Shown here: piece after piece, positions 1-8,680 of the stretch
Layout: each line of letters begins with the position of its first letter
Numbering within the stretch: position 1 is the first letter of the stretch
Assembly (NCBI RefSeq): GCF_014610845.1
Contig: NZ_JABTCG010000001.1
Coordinates: forward strand, 124,001 to 188,000
Length of the DNA stretch: 64,000 nucleotides
Reading direction: 5' to 3'
Origin: Maribacter arenosus
GTDB taxonomy: Bacteria; Bacteroidota; Bacteroidia; Flavobacteriales; Flavobacteriaceae
Notes under the pieces: generated by a model
Databases searched by the model: none
What the model saw: the letters and a program-made list of their open reading frames with translations, nothing else
Told to the model about the DNA's origin: nothing
Position numbers and translations under genes: made by a program

Positions 1-1
1 A

Positions 2-541
2 TATAATAAGCATAAAAAATATGAAAACAAAGATTTTAGTCTTGCTCGCTATAATAGATCTTGCTAGATTGTGGGATTCGCCAACAAAACGTACGAGTTT
101 AAGGATCCGGAACACCCTTAACAAGCGAAGTGCCCTAAATGCGGTTAGATATTGTGACTGTAGGAAGAAGAACGTAAGATATTTGGGAATGGTAGAAAGT
201 AAGTCGATTATCCCGAAAAAACTGAATATGTATTTGCTGGGTTTTTTTATACAGACCAATCTTAAAATGTACTCTATGGTAAAAAGAATGGTTACTACCC
301 ATTCCGAGATATTGAAGAAATTATGGAATTTATTGTCAAATCTTGGGACACTTTCGAGCATTACAATGATAATACTATATAGAATTACGATCAACAGGAT
401 AATATCGAACATTTTACCTGTTCGCGTATGAGTCCCATAAATGACTTCATGGAGCACTGCTCGCCAATTCCTATTCTTTTTTTCGGTACTCAAAACTTAG
501 GTATTAAAATCGATTATTTTTTTAACTCTTTTTTTTCTTAG
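2..541 (+). pseudogene. Decayed protein gene (remnant), family unknown
   Basis: One forward frame (starting at position 2) reads like real protein but is broken by eight in-frame stops, at 65, 119, 146, 155, 161, 200, 263 and 380, before a final stop at 539-541. Protein-like pieces include NKTYEFKDPEHP, a zinc-ribbon-like KCPKCG, NGYYPFRDIEEIMEFIVKSW and SPINDFMEHC. The 136-codon ATG frame over the same bases (21-431) gives a basic, low-quality protein and is probably a shadow. The 3' end overlaps the tail of the exonuclease gene on the other strand. I do not recognise the family. The gene may begin left of the window. What I infer is decay by point mutation rather than by an insertion. Confidence 0.45.
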
Positions 542-1861
542 ATAAGAATCGATGATGTGGTTTGTTGTGGCATCGCTGATCATCGGGGTGATAATTGATT
601 CCAAGATATGAATATTATTGATCTGATGGTTAAGGTCATAATACCCGCATCCCTGAAAAGTCCCTTTTTTTATTAGAATGGCGCTGTATTCCCCAATTTC
701 ACGCCCTTTATCAATAATCAGCAGGGTCTTATCGACAATGCTGTATTTCTCTAGTACCTTCATTATCCTTTGGTTGTATTCCGATGGGGATACCTTGCCG
801 ATACAAGCTCCTACGCATTGACCTTGATGATACAGTTCGCACGGTTCCTTGGTAATCTGCATTCCATTCAGTTTGGCACAAAGCTGGAACTCTTCCGTGA
901 TTCTCTGTACAAAGTTCGATGCCGAAAGATGGCTGTTAAAAGAGGTAACATAATTCCCAACCTTTTTCTGAGGTGCGATCTCAAAGGTTTGGTATCCGTT
1001 GACATTCATATTTAGGTAAAGTGCCTGTAGCCGTTTTTTTCTTGAATTGGGATTATATTTAGGTTTGTTTTTTAGGAGCTCTTCATGCTCTTTCAGTAAG
1101 GCCACCAGCTCACTCCCGGTTTTTTCGAAAGTAATCGATTTAGTTTCTTTTTGAAGCTGTCTGGCTTTGTCACCATTTGAAGTGAAATGTTGGTTTACAC
1201 GCTTTTTAATATCGGTACTTTTACCAAGAAAGAGGATCTCTCCCTTTTTATCGTGCATATAATATACACCTGTTTCAGAAGGCATTTGTTCAACGATATC
1301 CAGTTGTCTTTGGGAAAGTTCCCCATGGGTTTCTTCCCGAACCACTTCCTTGATTATCGTTTTTTGCGTATCCTTGGCCAATAATAATTTAAATAGCTTA
1401 AGCGTAGCTATCGCGTCCCCATTGGCTCTATGACGATCACTCATGGGTATCCCCAAGGATCGCACCAATTTTCCCAAGCTGTACGATTCGGCATCGGGCA
1501 ATAGATTCTTTGAAAGGTCTACGGTACATAAGGTCTTGCGTTCAAAATTATATCCCAAACGCCTAAATTCAGTCCGTAAGATCCTATAGTCGAATTGGGC
1601 ATTATGCGCCACAAGGACAGCATCTTCGGTAATTTCCACAATTCGTTTTGCCACCTCATGAAATTTGGGAGCCGTCCTGAGCATTTTATTATTGATACCT
1701 GTTAAATTGGCAACAAAAGGTTGAATTTCTTTTTCAGGATTTATAAGGCTGATGAACTTATCGACTACCTTGTGCCCATCAAATTTATGGATGGCTATTT
1801 CCGTGATACCCTCTTCGTTGTATTTTCCTCCCGTCGTTTCTATGTCCAGTATCGTATACAT
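497..1861 (-). CDS. Exonuclease (DnaQ/epsilon-like) fused to GIY-YIG nuclease domain
   Basis: A 454-residue protein. The N-terminal DEDDh 3'-5' exonuclease domain shows LDIETTGG (Asp6, Glu8), HNAQFD and HRANGDA. A GIY-YIG-type domain follows from about residue 195 (GVYYMHDKKGE, then FLGKS and IKKRV). The C-terminal part has a UvrC-like cysteine region (CELYHQGQCVGAC). Exonuclease/GIY-YIG fusions are widespread in Bacteroidota and are often labelled DNA polymerase III epsilon or Cho-like. A DNA repair or proofreading nuclease is likely, but the true substrate is unknown. I use the ATG at 1861; a TTG one codon upstream is possible. It is the last gene of a minus-strand run, 180 bp after yggS. 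Confidence 0.85.
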   Translation of the reverse strand: MYTILDIETTGGKYNEEGITEIAIHKFDGHKVVDKFISLINPEKEIQPFVANLTGINNKMLRTAPKFHEVAKRIVEITEDAVLVAHNAQFDYRILRTEFRRLGYNFERKTLCTVDLSKNLLPDAESYSLGKLVRSLGIPMSDRHRANGDAIATLKLFKLLLAKDTQKTIIKEVVREETHGELSQRQLDIVEQMPSETGVYYMHDKKGEILFLGKSTDIKKRVNQHFTSNGDKARQLQKETKSITFEKTGSELVALLKEHEELLKNKPKYNPNSRKKRLQALYLNMNVNGYQTFEIAPQKKVGNYVTSFNSHLSASNFVQRITEEFQLCAKLNGMQITKEPCELYHQGQCVGACIGKVSPSEYNQRIMKVLEKYSIVDKTLLIIDKGREIGEYSAILIKKGTFQGCGYYDLNHQINNIHILESIITPMISDATTNHIIDSYLRKKRVKKIIDFNT

Positions 1862-2041
1862 CAATCGCCTACACTCTTTTTTATTTATGAACTTGTTTAA
1901 ACTTTTTCAATTGGCTAAAAATTGATCCTTAATATTCCTTTTTTTACTTACTTTCCGTAGACCTACTTCAATGCTCAAAAAAGCCTTTATCCGGGTATAC
2001 AATCATTGATTTTAGCTACAACCCAAAAAGTATAAATGAGA

Positions 2042-2704
2042 TCAATAGGAATTATTTCTCTCCCCAAAGATACTACTTCCTATGCGTACCATGGTACTCC
2101 CTTCTTCAATGGCAATCTTATAGTCACCGCTCATCCCCATGGATAAAACGGAAATATGGGGTAATGAGCTCTGAAGATCGTCGAATATCGATTTTAAAAA
2201 TTTGAATTCTTTTCTGATTTGGCCTTCATCGGAAGTATATGTGGCCATTCCCATGAGACCTTCAATCTTCACGTTGCCGAGCTCCTTGAATTCCAAAGAA
2301 TCGATAAGGGTCATCAACTCCGCCTTGTCCAAACCGAATTTCGTGTTTTCCTCAGCAATATGAATCTGTAAAAGACAAGGTATCATACGATTGTATTTTT
2401 TGGCTTGTTTGTTTATTTCCTTCAATAACTTTAAACTATCCACACCATGGATCAGAGAAACGAATTCGGCCATATACTTTACCTTGTTTCGCTGAACATG
2501 GCCAATCATATGCCATTCGATATTTTTGGGCAAAGCTTCCCATTTTTCGGTCATTTCCTGGATTTTATTCTCCCCGAATACCTTTTGTCCATTGTGATAG
2601 GCCTCCATGATACTCCCCGTTGGCTTTGTTTTTGAAACAGCGACCAAGGTAACATGATCAGGTAATGTGCGTTTTATGGAATCTAGATTTGTTTTTATTG
2701 ACAT
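2042..2704 (-). CDS. YggS family pyridoxal phosphate homeostasis protein
   Basis: A 220-residue single-domain, alanine-racemase-fold protein of the YggS/PROSC (PLPHP) family, which binds PLP and buffers the free cofactor pool. The PLP lysine is in LVAVSKTKP (Lys25). FGENKIQEM, EWHMIGHVQRNK, FGLDKAE and LSMGMSGDYKIAIEEGSTMVR are the family signatures, and the last holds the phosphate-binding Ser/Gly residues. Length is normal. It is cytoplasmic. It lies on the minus strand between the DUF1015 gene (128 bp upstream) and the exonuclease gene. Family assignment is secure; no catalytic activity is implied. Confidence 0.93.
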   Translation of the reverse strand: MSIKTNLDSIKRTLPDHVTLVAVSKTKPTGSIMEAYHNGQKVFGENKIQEMTEKWEALPKNIEWHMIGHVQRNKVKYMAEFVSLIHGVDSLKLLKEINKQAKKYNRMIPCLLQIHIAEENTKFGLDKAELMTLIDSLEFKELGNVKIEGLMGMATYTSDEGQIRKEFKFLKSIFDDLQSSLPHISVLSMGMSGDYKIAIEEGSTMVRIGSSIFGERNNSY

Positions 2705-2832
2705 ATCTTGACTTGCAAGGTTATATGTTTAAGGATCTTAATCCCTTGAATTAATAATTTAGCCGGTATGATTTTGAATCATATAGATTGTTTTCTTTTT
2801 TCTTTTGGACGCTAGTGATATGGATCTTGAAG

Positions 2833-4068
2833 TCAAAATTCATAAATGGCCATACCACTTCGTAGTTTTGGTTCAATATATGTGCTTTTTGGGGGCATTA
2901 CCAATCCTGCATCGGCAATGGCCTTTATTTCATCTATTTTTAGCGGAACTAAACTAAACCCGACCTTGAATTTTCCTTTATCGATCTCATCTTTCATGTG
3001 TATGACATTATGCTTGCCGAAACCATATGTTATTCGTTTGTCAGAGCGTAAATCCTTGATGCCAAGAATTGGTTCCAATATGGTTTTATAAAGTATTTGG
3101 GTATCGAGTTTACTCAAGACATCCGTAAAATTATACACTTTTTTTCTGAGGAAGAGGGAATAAAAGTCCCCATCCAGATACATGCCAAAATGATGTTTCT
3201 TCGTTGGTTTATAGAGCACACTGCCTTTATTTTCTATTCGAAACATAGCATCTAAGCGAACCAAGAATTCCTCTTTCGTGTTTCTGTTCAAATCCTTGAC
3301 CAAGCGATTGAATTCATAGATTTTTATTTCTGACTCTGGAATCATGTAACACATAAAATAATTATAGGGTTCTTCACCGGTATGGTCAGAATTGCCAATT
3401 TTAAAAATATTGGCCAATAAATTGGAAGATGCGCTCCGATGATGGCCATCAGCGATATATAATGATTCCATTTTGGCAAATTCGCGGGTCAATTGATGTA
3501 TTGCCTCATCATCTGAAATGACCCAAAGCGTATGTTTTACCCTATCGGGTGTCGTAAAAAAGTATTCAGGTACTTTTTGCTTTTCTTGGTCGATGATAGC
3601 CTCTATGGAATTATTATTGGCATAGGTAATCAAGACAGGCTCGGCGTTGAAACCAACCGTTTTAAGATATTTTGCGAACAATTGCTCTCTTTGGCTTATC
3701 GTATCTTCATGTTTTTTGATGACATCGTCACGATAATCCTGGACACTTGCGGCACAAAAAAAACCACAGCACTTGAACTTGTTCTTTTCAATCTGGTACA
3801 TATAAAAGCTATCCTTGCTATCTTTCAAGAAAATATTTCCCTCTAAAAACTCCAGATAGCGATTATGCACCATGTTGAATCGCTCTTCACCCGCGACTTT
3901 TTTCGAAAACTTATATCCAGGGTTTATGATATGTAAAAACGAAAAAGGATTATAACGCATTACGGCCTCCAATTCATTTTTTGAATAATCTTGATAAGAC
4001 CTTGAGGTCACCAATGATACTTTGTCCTTGGTAGGTCGTATCGCCTTAAAAGGTTTAATTATCGCCAT
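2833..4068 (-). CDS. DUF1015 family protein
   Basis: A 411-residue cytoplasmic protein matching the DUF1015 family along its whole length: AIIKPFKAIRPTKDKV at the start, SLYIADGHHRSAS in the centre (the family's hallmark DGHHR), and VMPPKSTYIEPKLRSGM at the end. An archaeal member of this family (SerK) is an ADP-dependent free-serine kinase, so a serine-phosphorylating role is possible, but this is not shown for Bacteroidota. It starts 5 bp after the 3-hydroxybutyryl-CoA dehydrogenase gene and is surely co-transcribed with it. Confidence 0.85.
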   Translation of the reverse strand: MAIIKPFKAIRPTKDKVSLVTSRSYQDYSKNELEAVMRYNPFSFLHIINPGYKFSKKVAGEERFNMVHNRYLEFLEGNIFLKDSKDSFYMYQIEKNKFKCCGFFCAASVQDYRDDVIKKHEDTISQREQLFAKYLKTVGFNAEPVLITYANNNSIEAIIDQEKQKVPEYFFTTPDRVKHTLWVISDDEAIHQLTREFAKMESLYIADGHHRSASSNLLANIFKIGNSDHTGEEPYNYFMCYMIPESEIKIYEFNRLVKDLNRNTKEEFLVRLDAMFRIENKGSVLYKPTKKHHFGMYLDGDFYSLFLRKKVYNFTDVLSKLDTQILYKTILEPILGIKDLRSDKRITYGFGKHNVIHMKDEIDKGKFKVGFSLVPLKIDEIKAIADAGLVMPPKSTYIEPKLRSGMAIYEF

Positions 4069-4073
4069 ATATG

Positions 4074-4961
4074 TTATTTGAATTGCGCAGCGACCATTTC
4101 GGCCTTCTTGGAGTTAGAATAGTCATAGAAACCTTCTCCAGATTTTATTCCCAGTTTTTTGGCCATAACCATATTTACTAATAGGGGGCAGGGTGCATAT
4201 TTTGGATTTTTGAAACCATTGTGCATCACATTGAGGATAGAAAGGCAAACATCCAACCCTATAAAATCCGCTAGTTGCAATGGACCCATAGGATGGGCCA
4301 TACCCAATTTCATTACGGTATCGATTTCCTCGACACCTGCCACACCATTGTACAAGGTTTCAATAGCTTCATTGATCATCGGCATCAAAATCCTATTGGC
4401 CACAAATCCCGGATAATCATTTACCTCGGTCGGTGTCTTGCCCAATTTTTTAGAAAGATCCATAATGATCTTTGTGGTCCCATCAGAGGTATTGTAACCA
4501 CGAATGATCTCTACAAGCCCCATTATGGGGACTGGATTCATAAAATGCATGCCGATTACCTTTTTAGGTTTTTCAGTTGCAGCCGCAATTTGGGTTATCG
4601 ATATTGAGGAGGTATTGGTAGCTAAAATGGTGTCTGGTCCGGTTACAGCGTCCAATTCCTTAAAGAGATCCAATTTTATATCCAATTGTTCCGTAGCTGC
4701 CTCTATCACCAGATCAGTGCCTGACACTCCTTTTGATAGCTCAGTAAAAGTCGTTATATTTTTTAGTGTATGTACTTTATCTTCTGCCTTGATCTTTTCT
4801 TTGGCGAGCATCCGATCCAAATTCCTGGTAATGGTGGCCATTCCTTTTTCCAGTGATTCCTTCGAGATATCAATCAGATTCACCTTATACCCATTTTGGG
4901 CAAAAACATGGGCTATTCCGTTTCCCATTGTACCTGCACCAATAACCGCTATATTTTTCAT
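4074..4961 (-). CDS. 3-hydroxybutyryl-CoA dehydrogenase (3-hydroxyacyl-CoA dehydrogenase)
   Basis: A 295-residue single-function dehydrogenase that interconverts (S)-3-hydroxybutyryl-CoA and acetoacetyl-CoA with NAD(P). The Rossmann motif GAGTMGNGIAHVFAQNGY begins at residue 8. ATNTSSISITQIA, GMHFMNPVP (catalytic His) and NRILMPMINEAI are conserved, and the C-terminal helical domain contains the usual GPLQLADFIGLD. It ends in LGIKSGEGFYDYS. It sits 12 bp downstream of the Gfo/Idh/MocA gene and 5 bp upstream of the DUF1015 gene, in a tight operon. It is distinct from the fused FadB-type enzyme encoded at 49298-51703. Confidence 0.93.
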   Translation of the reverse strand: MKNIAVIGAGTMGNGIAHVFAQNGYKVNLIDISKESLEKGMATITRNLDRMLAKEKIKAEDKVHTLKNITTFTELSKGVSGTDLVIEAATEQLDIKLDLFKELDAVTGPDTILATNTSSISITQIAAATEKPKKVIGMHFMNPVPIMGLVEIIRGYNTSDGTTKIIMDLSKKLGKTPTEVNDYPGFVANRILMPMINEAIETLYNGVAGVEEIDTVMKLGMAHPMGPLQLADFIGLDVCLSILNVMHNGFKNPKYAPCPLLVNMVMAKKLGIKSGEGFYDYSNSKKAEMVAAQFK

Positions 4962-4973
4962 TTTTACTTTTTT

Positions 4974-5933
4974 CTAAAATGATGCTATTATCTGCAATGC
5001 GACCTTCAAAGCTTGTGTTCCTTGTTGTAAGGTTACAACCGGCGTTGTGTCGTTGTTTATGGCATCTGCAAATGTTTCCAATTCGTCCAGAATGGCATTA
5101 TTGGCTATTATGTCCGGATTTTCAAAATAGATCTGCTTTTTAATTCCTTCGGCATTTTGTAAAATCATGTCAAAATCCCCTGGGGTTTCGGGCGCATCCT
5201 TCATTTTTACAACCTCCACCTTTTTCTCCAAAAAGTCCACCGAAATGTAGGCGTCGCGTTGAAAGAACCTTGATTTTCGCATGTTTTTCAGGGATATCCT
5301 ACTGGCCGTTAGATTCGCGACGCATCCGTTTTCGAATTCGATACGCGCATTTGCGATATCGGGTGAATTACTGATTACCGATACACCGCTGGCGTTGATT
5401 TGCCTTACCTCGGAATGGACCACACTAAGAATCGCATCGATATCATGGATCATTAAATCCAATACAACAGGGACATCGGTACCTCTAGGGTTGAACTCAG
5501 CCAATCTATGTGTCTCAATGAACATGGGATTATGTATCTTATCCTTTACAGAACTGAAGGCGGGATTGAACCTTTCTACATGGCCTACTTGTCCCTTTAC
5601 CCTGTGTTTCACTTCCAAGACCAATAATTCCTCGGCCTCCTCCAAGGTATTCGTAATCGGTTTTTCGATAAAAACATGTTTCCCTTTTTCCATGGCTTTC
5701 TTGGCGCAATCATAATGTGAAAGCGTTGGGGTGACGATATCAACAACATCCACGGCTTCAATAAGTTCATTGATGTTTTCAAAATGGACATAACCAAATT
5801 CAGTAGCTACCTTTTGGCCAATGATGTCATCCGGGTCATAAAAACCGATCAATTCGTATTTTGGGGATTCGTTGAGAAGACGAAGATGTATTTTTCCTAA
5901 ATGTCCAGCTCCTAAGACTCCGACTTTAAGCAT
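4974..5933 (-). CDS. Gfo/Idh/MocA family NAD(P)-dependent oxidoreductase
   Basis: A 319-residue protein with an N-terminal Rossmann fold (VGVLGAGHLGKIHLRLL), the family EKP motif in FIEKPITNTLEEAEEL, and LMIHDIDAIL in the C-terminal alpha/beta domain. Members oxidise or reduce sugars, inositols or related compounds; the substrate cannot be told from sequence. I start at the ATG at 5933, because upstream codons begin with TTG and add residues before the Rossmann strand. A perfect -7 box lies 16 bp upstream. It is the first gene of the operon running to the DUF1015 gene. Confidence 0.88.
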   Translation of the reverse strand: MLKVGVLGAGHLGKIHLRLLNESPKYELIGFYDPDDIIGQKVATEFGYVHFENINELIEAVDVVDIVTPTLSHYDCAKKAMEKGKHVFIEKPITNTLEEAEELLVLEVKHRVKGQVGHVERFNPAFSSVKDKIHNPMFIETHRLAEFNPRGTDVPVVLDLMIHDIDAILSVVHSEVRQINASGVSVISNSPDIANARIEFENGCVANLTASRISLKNMRKSRFFQRDAYISVDFLEKKVEVVKMKDAPETPGDFDMILQNAEGIKKQIYFENPDIIANNAILDELETFADAINNDTTPVVTLQQGTQALKVALQIIASF

Positions 5934-5948
5934 AGGTCTTATTTTCTT

Positions 5949-5956
5949 CAAAAATA
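5949..5956 (-). promoter_or_regulatory. Candidate -7 box for the oxidoreductase operon
   Basis: TATTTTTG on the minus strand fits the Bacteroidota -7 consensus TAnnTTTG. It would give a leader of about 9 bases before the ATG at 5933. No clear -33 TTG was seen at the right spacing. Confidence 0.35.
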
Positions 5957-6034
5957 AACATAGTTTGGTAGTTTATTTACTTTGAACTTCAAAAGTTTTG
6001 TGCGAGGAGCGATAAGAACATGAATTGTTATGTC

Positions 6035-6042
6035 TAACTTTG
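6035..6042 (+). promoter_or_regulatory. Candidate -7 box for pcm
   Basis: TAACTTTG fits the Bacteroidota -7 consensus TAnnTTTG and lies 40 bp before the pcm start. A well-placed -33 TTG is not obvious. Confidence 0.35.
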
Positions 6043-6081
6043 TTAACTTCGCTATGTATACCAAACTATTAGAATTTACAC

Positions 6082-6723
6082 TTGAGAGATACGCTTAAAC
6101 ATCGTGGAATGCGGAATAAACTGGCTGATGTATTAAAAGCCAAAGGTATAGTGGACCGCAAAGTCCTGGATGCCATACGTACCGTACCCAGACATTTGTT
6201 CATGGAGAGTGGTTTTGAGGGTCACGCCTATCAAGACAAAGCATTTCCCATCGCAGCCGATCAGACCATTTCACAACCCTATACAGTTGCTTTCCAATCG
6301 GAATTGTTGGAGGTTAGGCCAGGAGATCTAATATTGGAAATCGGGACGGGAAGCGGATACCAAACGGCCATTCTATTGCAGTTAAAGGCAAAGGTGTACA
6401 CGATAGAAAGGCAGTTGGAGCTGTTTAAAAAAACGAACCTGTTTTTTAAGAAAATGGGGTATCGCCCTAAGAAGGTCATTTTTGGGGACGGTTATAAAGG
6501 GCTACCCGAAATCGCTCCCTTTGATGGTATCATCGTTACCGCTGGGGCACCGGAAGTACCCAAGGCACTGTTATCCCAATTAAAGGTAGGGGGGAGGCTA
6601 GTAATCCCTGTCGGACTCAATGAACAAATCATGACCCTGTATATTCGAAAATCTGAAAAGGAATTTGAAAAAAAAGAACTAGGGGCCTTTCGGTTCGTAC
6701 CTCTTCTCCAGGATAAGAACTAG
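6082..6723 (+). CDS. pcm: Protein-L-isoaspartate(D-aspartate) O-methyltransferase
   Basis: A 213-residue SAM-dependent methyltransferase that methylates isoaspartyl residues so that damaged proteins can be repaired. VPRHLFMESGFEGHAYQDKAFPI, AADQTISQPYTVAFQSELL and the SAM-binding LILEIGTGSGYQTA are family signatures. The chosen start is TTG (6082), because MRDTLKHRG matches the usual N-terminus of flavobacterial Pcm as I recall it. The first ATG (6109) would remove nine residues. It is divergent from the oxidoreductase operon and convergent with smpB. Confidence 0.92.
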   Translation: MRDTLKHRGMRNKLADVLKAKGIVDRKVLDAIRTVPRHLFMESGFEGHAYQDKAFPIAADQTISQPYTVAFQSELLEVRPGDLILEIGTGSGYQTAILLQLKAKVYTIERQLELFKKTNLFFKKMGYRPKKVIFGDGYKGLPEIAPFDGIIVTAGAPEVPKALLSQLKVGGRLVIPVGLNEQIMTLYIRKSEKEFEKKELGAFRFVPLLQDKN

Positions 6724-6751
6724 AGTGGCCGAGCTTTGGAGAAAATTGCAC

Positions 6752-7213
6752 TTACCTTTTAAAACTCTTTTTGATCCGATCTAAGTCCCTCTTATTATCC
6801 CGGTCTTTAATGGTCTCTCGTTTGTCGTACAACTTTTTCCCCTTCGCCAAGGCAATGTTCATTTTTGCCAAACCCCTATCGTTTAAGAATAAATTCAAGG
6901 GAATGATAGTAAGGCCACTGGAAGCGACCTCCTTTTGCAGTTTTCTTAATTCGCGTTTGCTTAAAAGTAATTTACGCTCGGCTTTTGGTTTGTGGTTAAA
7001 ATGGGATGCATGGGAGTACTCGTCGATCTGCATGTTTATGATAAATAGTTCACCACGCTCATTGAATTCACAAAAGCTTTCGGTGATTGAGGCCTTACTC
7101 TGGCGAATAGATTTTATTTCGGTTCCGGATAATACGATACCGGCCGTATATTTATCCAAAATCTCATACTCAAAGCGAGCCTTTTTATTCTTAATATTGA
7201 TCTTATTCTGCAT
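6752..7213 (-). CDS. smpB: SsrA-binding protein SmpB
   Basis: A 153-residue tmRNA-binding protein needed for trans-translation and ribosome rescue. INIKNKKARFEYEILDKYTAGIVLSGTEIKSIRQ, MQIDEYSHASHFNH, KLLLSKRE and the basic C-terminal tail LYDKRETIKDRDNKRDLDR are diagnostic. The open frame extends 28 codons upstream and looks hydrophobic there, but the family starts at MQNKINI, so the ATG at 7213 is used. The tmRNA gene itself is not in this window. Confidence 0.95.
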   Translation of the reverse strand: MQNKINIKNKKARFEYEILDKYTAGIVLSGTEIKSIRQSKASITESFCEFNERGELFIINMQIDEYSHASHFNHKPKAERKLLLSKRELRKLQKEVASSGLTIIPLNLFLNDRGLAKMNIALAKGKKLYDKRETIKDRDNKRDLDRIKKSFKR

Positions 7214-7315
7214 GCTGCACAAAAATAACAACAATAATCCTATCCACAATTTCCTAAAAATGGAAATCTTCCCAGTAATTTGTAATGTACTAAGCACATT
7301 TTCGAACCCAGTACT

Positions 7316-8077
7316 ATGAAAAAGACAATATATTTTTTTATAATTTCCTTATTGGTCCTAACGAGTTCCTGCAAGGAAGAAAATGGCAAAAGACTTACAG
7401 CCCAGCAAATAGTCGATAAAAGTATTGCGATTTGTGGGGGGGAATTATATAAGACTAGCAACATTTCCTTTGAATTTAGGGACCGAAAATATGTAAAGGA
7501 AAATGAGGGTAATCAAAAGTTGTTAAAGCGCATATTTGAGAACGATTCCTTGAATATTGTGGATGTAAAGACTTCAAAAGGTTTTGAACGCTATGTCGAC
7601 GGTCAATTGATCACAATACCGGACTCTTTAGCCATTGCTTACGGCAACTCAGTCAATTCAGTGCATTATTTCGCCTATTTACCCTATGGCCTGAATGATC
7701 CTGCTGTCAATAAAAAGTATCTAGGGAAAATAAGCATAAATAATAAAGAGTACTACAAAATAAAGGTAACCTTTGACCAGGAAAACGGTGGGGAAGATTA
7801 TGACGATGTATATATTTATTGGTTTAATACCAAAACATTGAAACCTGACTTTTTAGCTTATAAGTTTCATGTGGATGGTGGTGGATTACGATTCAGGGAG
7901 GCTTACAATGAGCACTATGTTAACGGCATTCGTTTTGTCGATTACAAAAATTTCAAGCCTATTGAGAATTCCCGATCTTTATATAAAATAGACAGCCTCT
8001 ATATTCAAGGGGAATTGGAATTATTATCGAAAATCGATTTAAAGCAAATCGAGGTTAATCAGGGCAATTACAATTAA
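7316..8077 (+). CDS. DUF6503 family lipoprotein
   Basis: A 253-residue exported protein. The signal peptide ends in a lipobox (LLVLTSSCK, Cys at about residue 19), so it is probably a lipoprotein. The body begins LTAQQIVDKSIAICGG, followed by a beta-rich region (FEFRDRKYV, YYKIKVTFDQENGGEDYDDVYIYWFN, LAYKFHVDGGGLRFREAYN). This pattern matches DUF6503, a Flavobacteriia family of unknown function with an outer-membrane lipoprotein carrier-like feel. Its last 23 bases overlap the 3' end of the convergent phosphatase gene. Confidence 0.75.
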   Translation: MKKTIYFFIISLLVLTSSCKEENGKRLTAQQIVDKSIAICGGELYKTSNISFEFRDRKYVKENEGNQKLLKRIFENDSLNIVDVKTSKGFERYVDGQLITIPDSLAIAYGNSVNSVHYFAYLPYGLNDPAVNKKYLGKISINNKEYYKIKVTFDQENGGEDYDDVYIYWFNTKTLKPDFLAYKFHVDGGGLRFREAYNEHYVNGIRFVDYKNFKPIENSRSLYKIDSLYIQGELELLSKIDLKQIEVNQGNYN

Positions 8078-8585
8078 AGTTCAATCGCATATCGGTGGCA
8101 ATACCATTTATGATTTCCACGATGAACAAACTCCCATTTTGGTGGTCATCAATTAGCCCATATTTATCCTGACCGATCATTTTATTTACAAATTCGGGGG
8201 TTGAATTGCTGTGACCCACGATGAATACTTTTTTGTTGAGGTTTTCGGCCTTGAATTGTTCTATGTCAATAAGCCTTGGGTCATAGATTTGAACGGTAAG
8301 GTTTTTTTTCACCGCCATTGGGGCGGCTGTCATTTGGGTTCTTTCATAGTCTGTACTATAAATAGCATCAATAGGCACTTCGTCCAAGATTTCAGCCCAA
8401 TGCATGGCCCGTCCTAAACCTTTTTGCGTTAATTCCGGATCAATATTTTCGCTGTCAGACCTGTCTTTTTCGGCATGTCTTATAAAATAAAACGTCGATA
8501 CGGTGTCGGCTATTTTGGGTTCTTCCTCACAACCTAATAAACCCAATATGAAAACAAAAATGAGTATTGATTTAAAAACCTTCAT
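8055..8585 (-). CDS. Histidine phosphatase (SixA/phosphoglycerate mutase-like) lipoprotein
   Basis: A 176-residue exported protein with lipobox LGLLGCEE. The phosphatase core has the catalytic FYFIRHAEKD (the RHG-type motif, here RHA), LTQKGLGRA, YSTDYERTQMTA and the second histidine in VIVGHSNSTPEF. The fold is the SixA-like branch of histidine phosphatases; the substrate is unknown. The ATG at 8585 gives a proper signal peptide. It is convergent with and overlaps the DUF6503 gene, and it is divergent from the PorP/SprF-like gene. Confidence 0.85.
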   Translation of the reverse strand: MKVFKSILIFVFILGLLGCEEEPKIADTVSTFYFIRHAEKDRSDSENIDPELTQKGLGRAMHWAEILDEVPIDAIYSTDYERTQMTAAPMAVKKNLTVQIYDPRLIDIEQFKAENLNKKVFIVGHSNSTPEFVNKMIGQDKYGLIDDHQNGSLFIVEIINGIATDMRLNFNCNCPD

Positions 8586-8680
8586 GGGCAGTAGTTCATT
8601 TGTTTGAAACTTTTCTTTTAATCTAACTAAAAATACCCTAAAATAGTATGTAAAACCCATGGTTTTTCGTTTTTTTGCAT

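Noticed and set aside
21-431. Open frame of 136 codons from an ATG near the left edge
   Set aside because: The product is basic and low in protein texture, and another frame over the same bases is clearly more protein-like despite its stops. I treat it as a shadow of a decayed gene.
7214-7297. Hydrophobic 28-residue N-terminal extension of SmpB
   Set aside because: It looks like a signal peptide, but SmpB is cytoplasmic and the family starts at the ATG at 7213.
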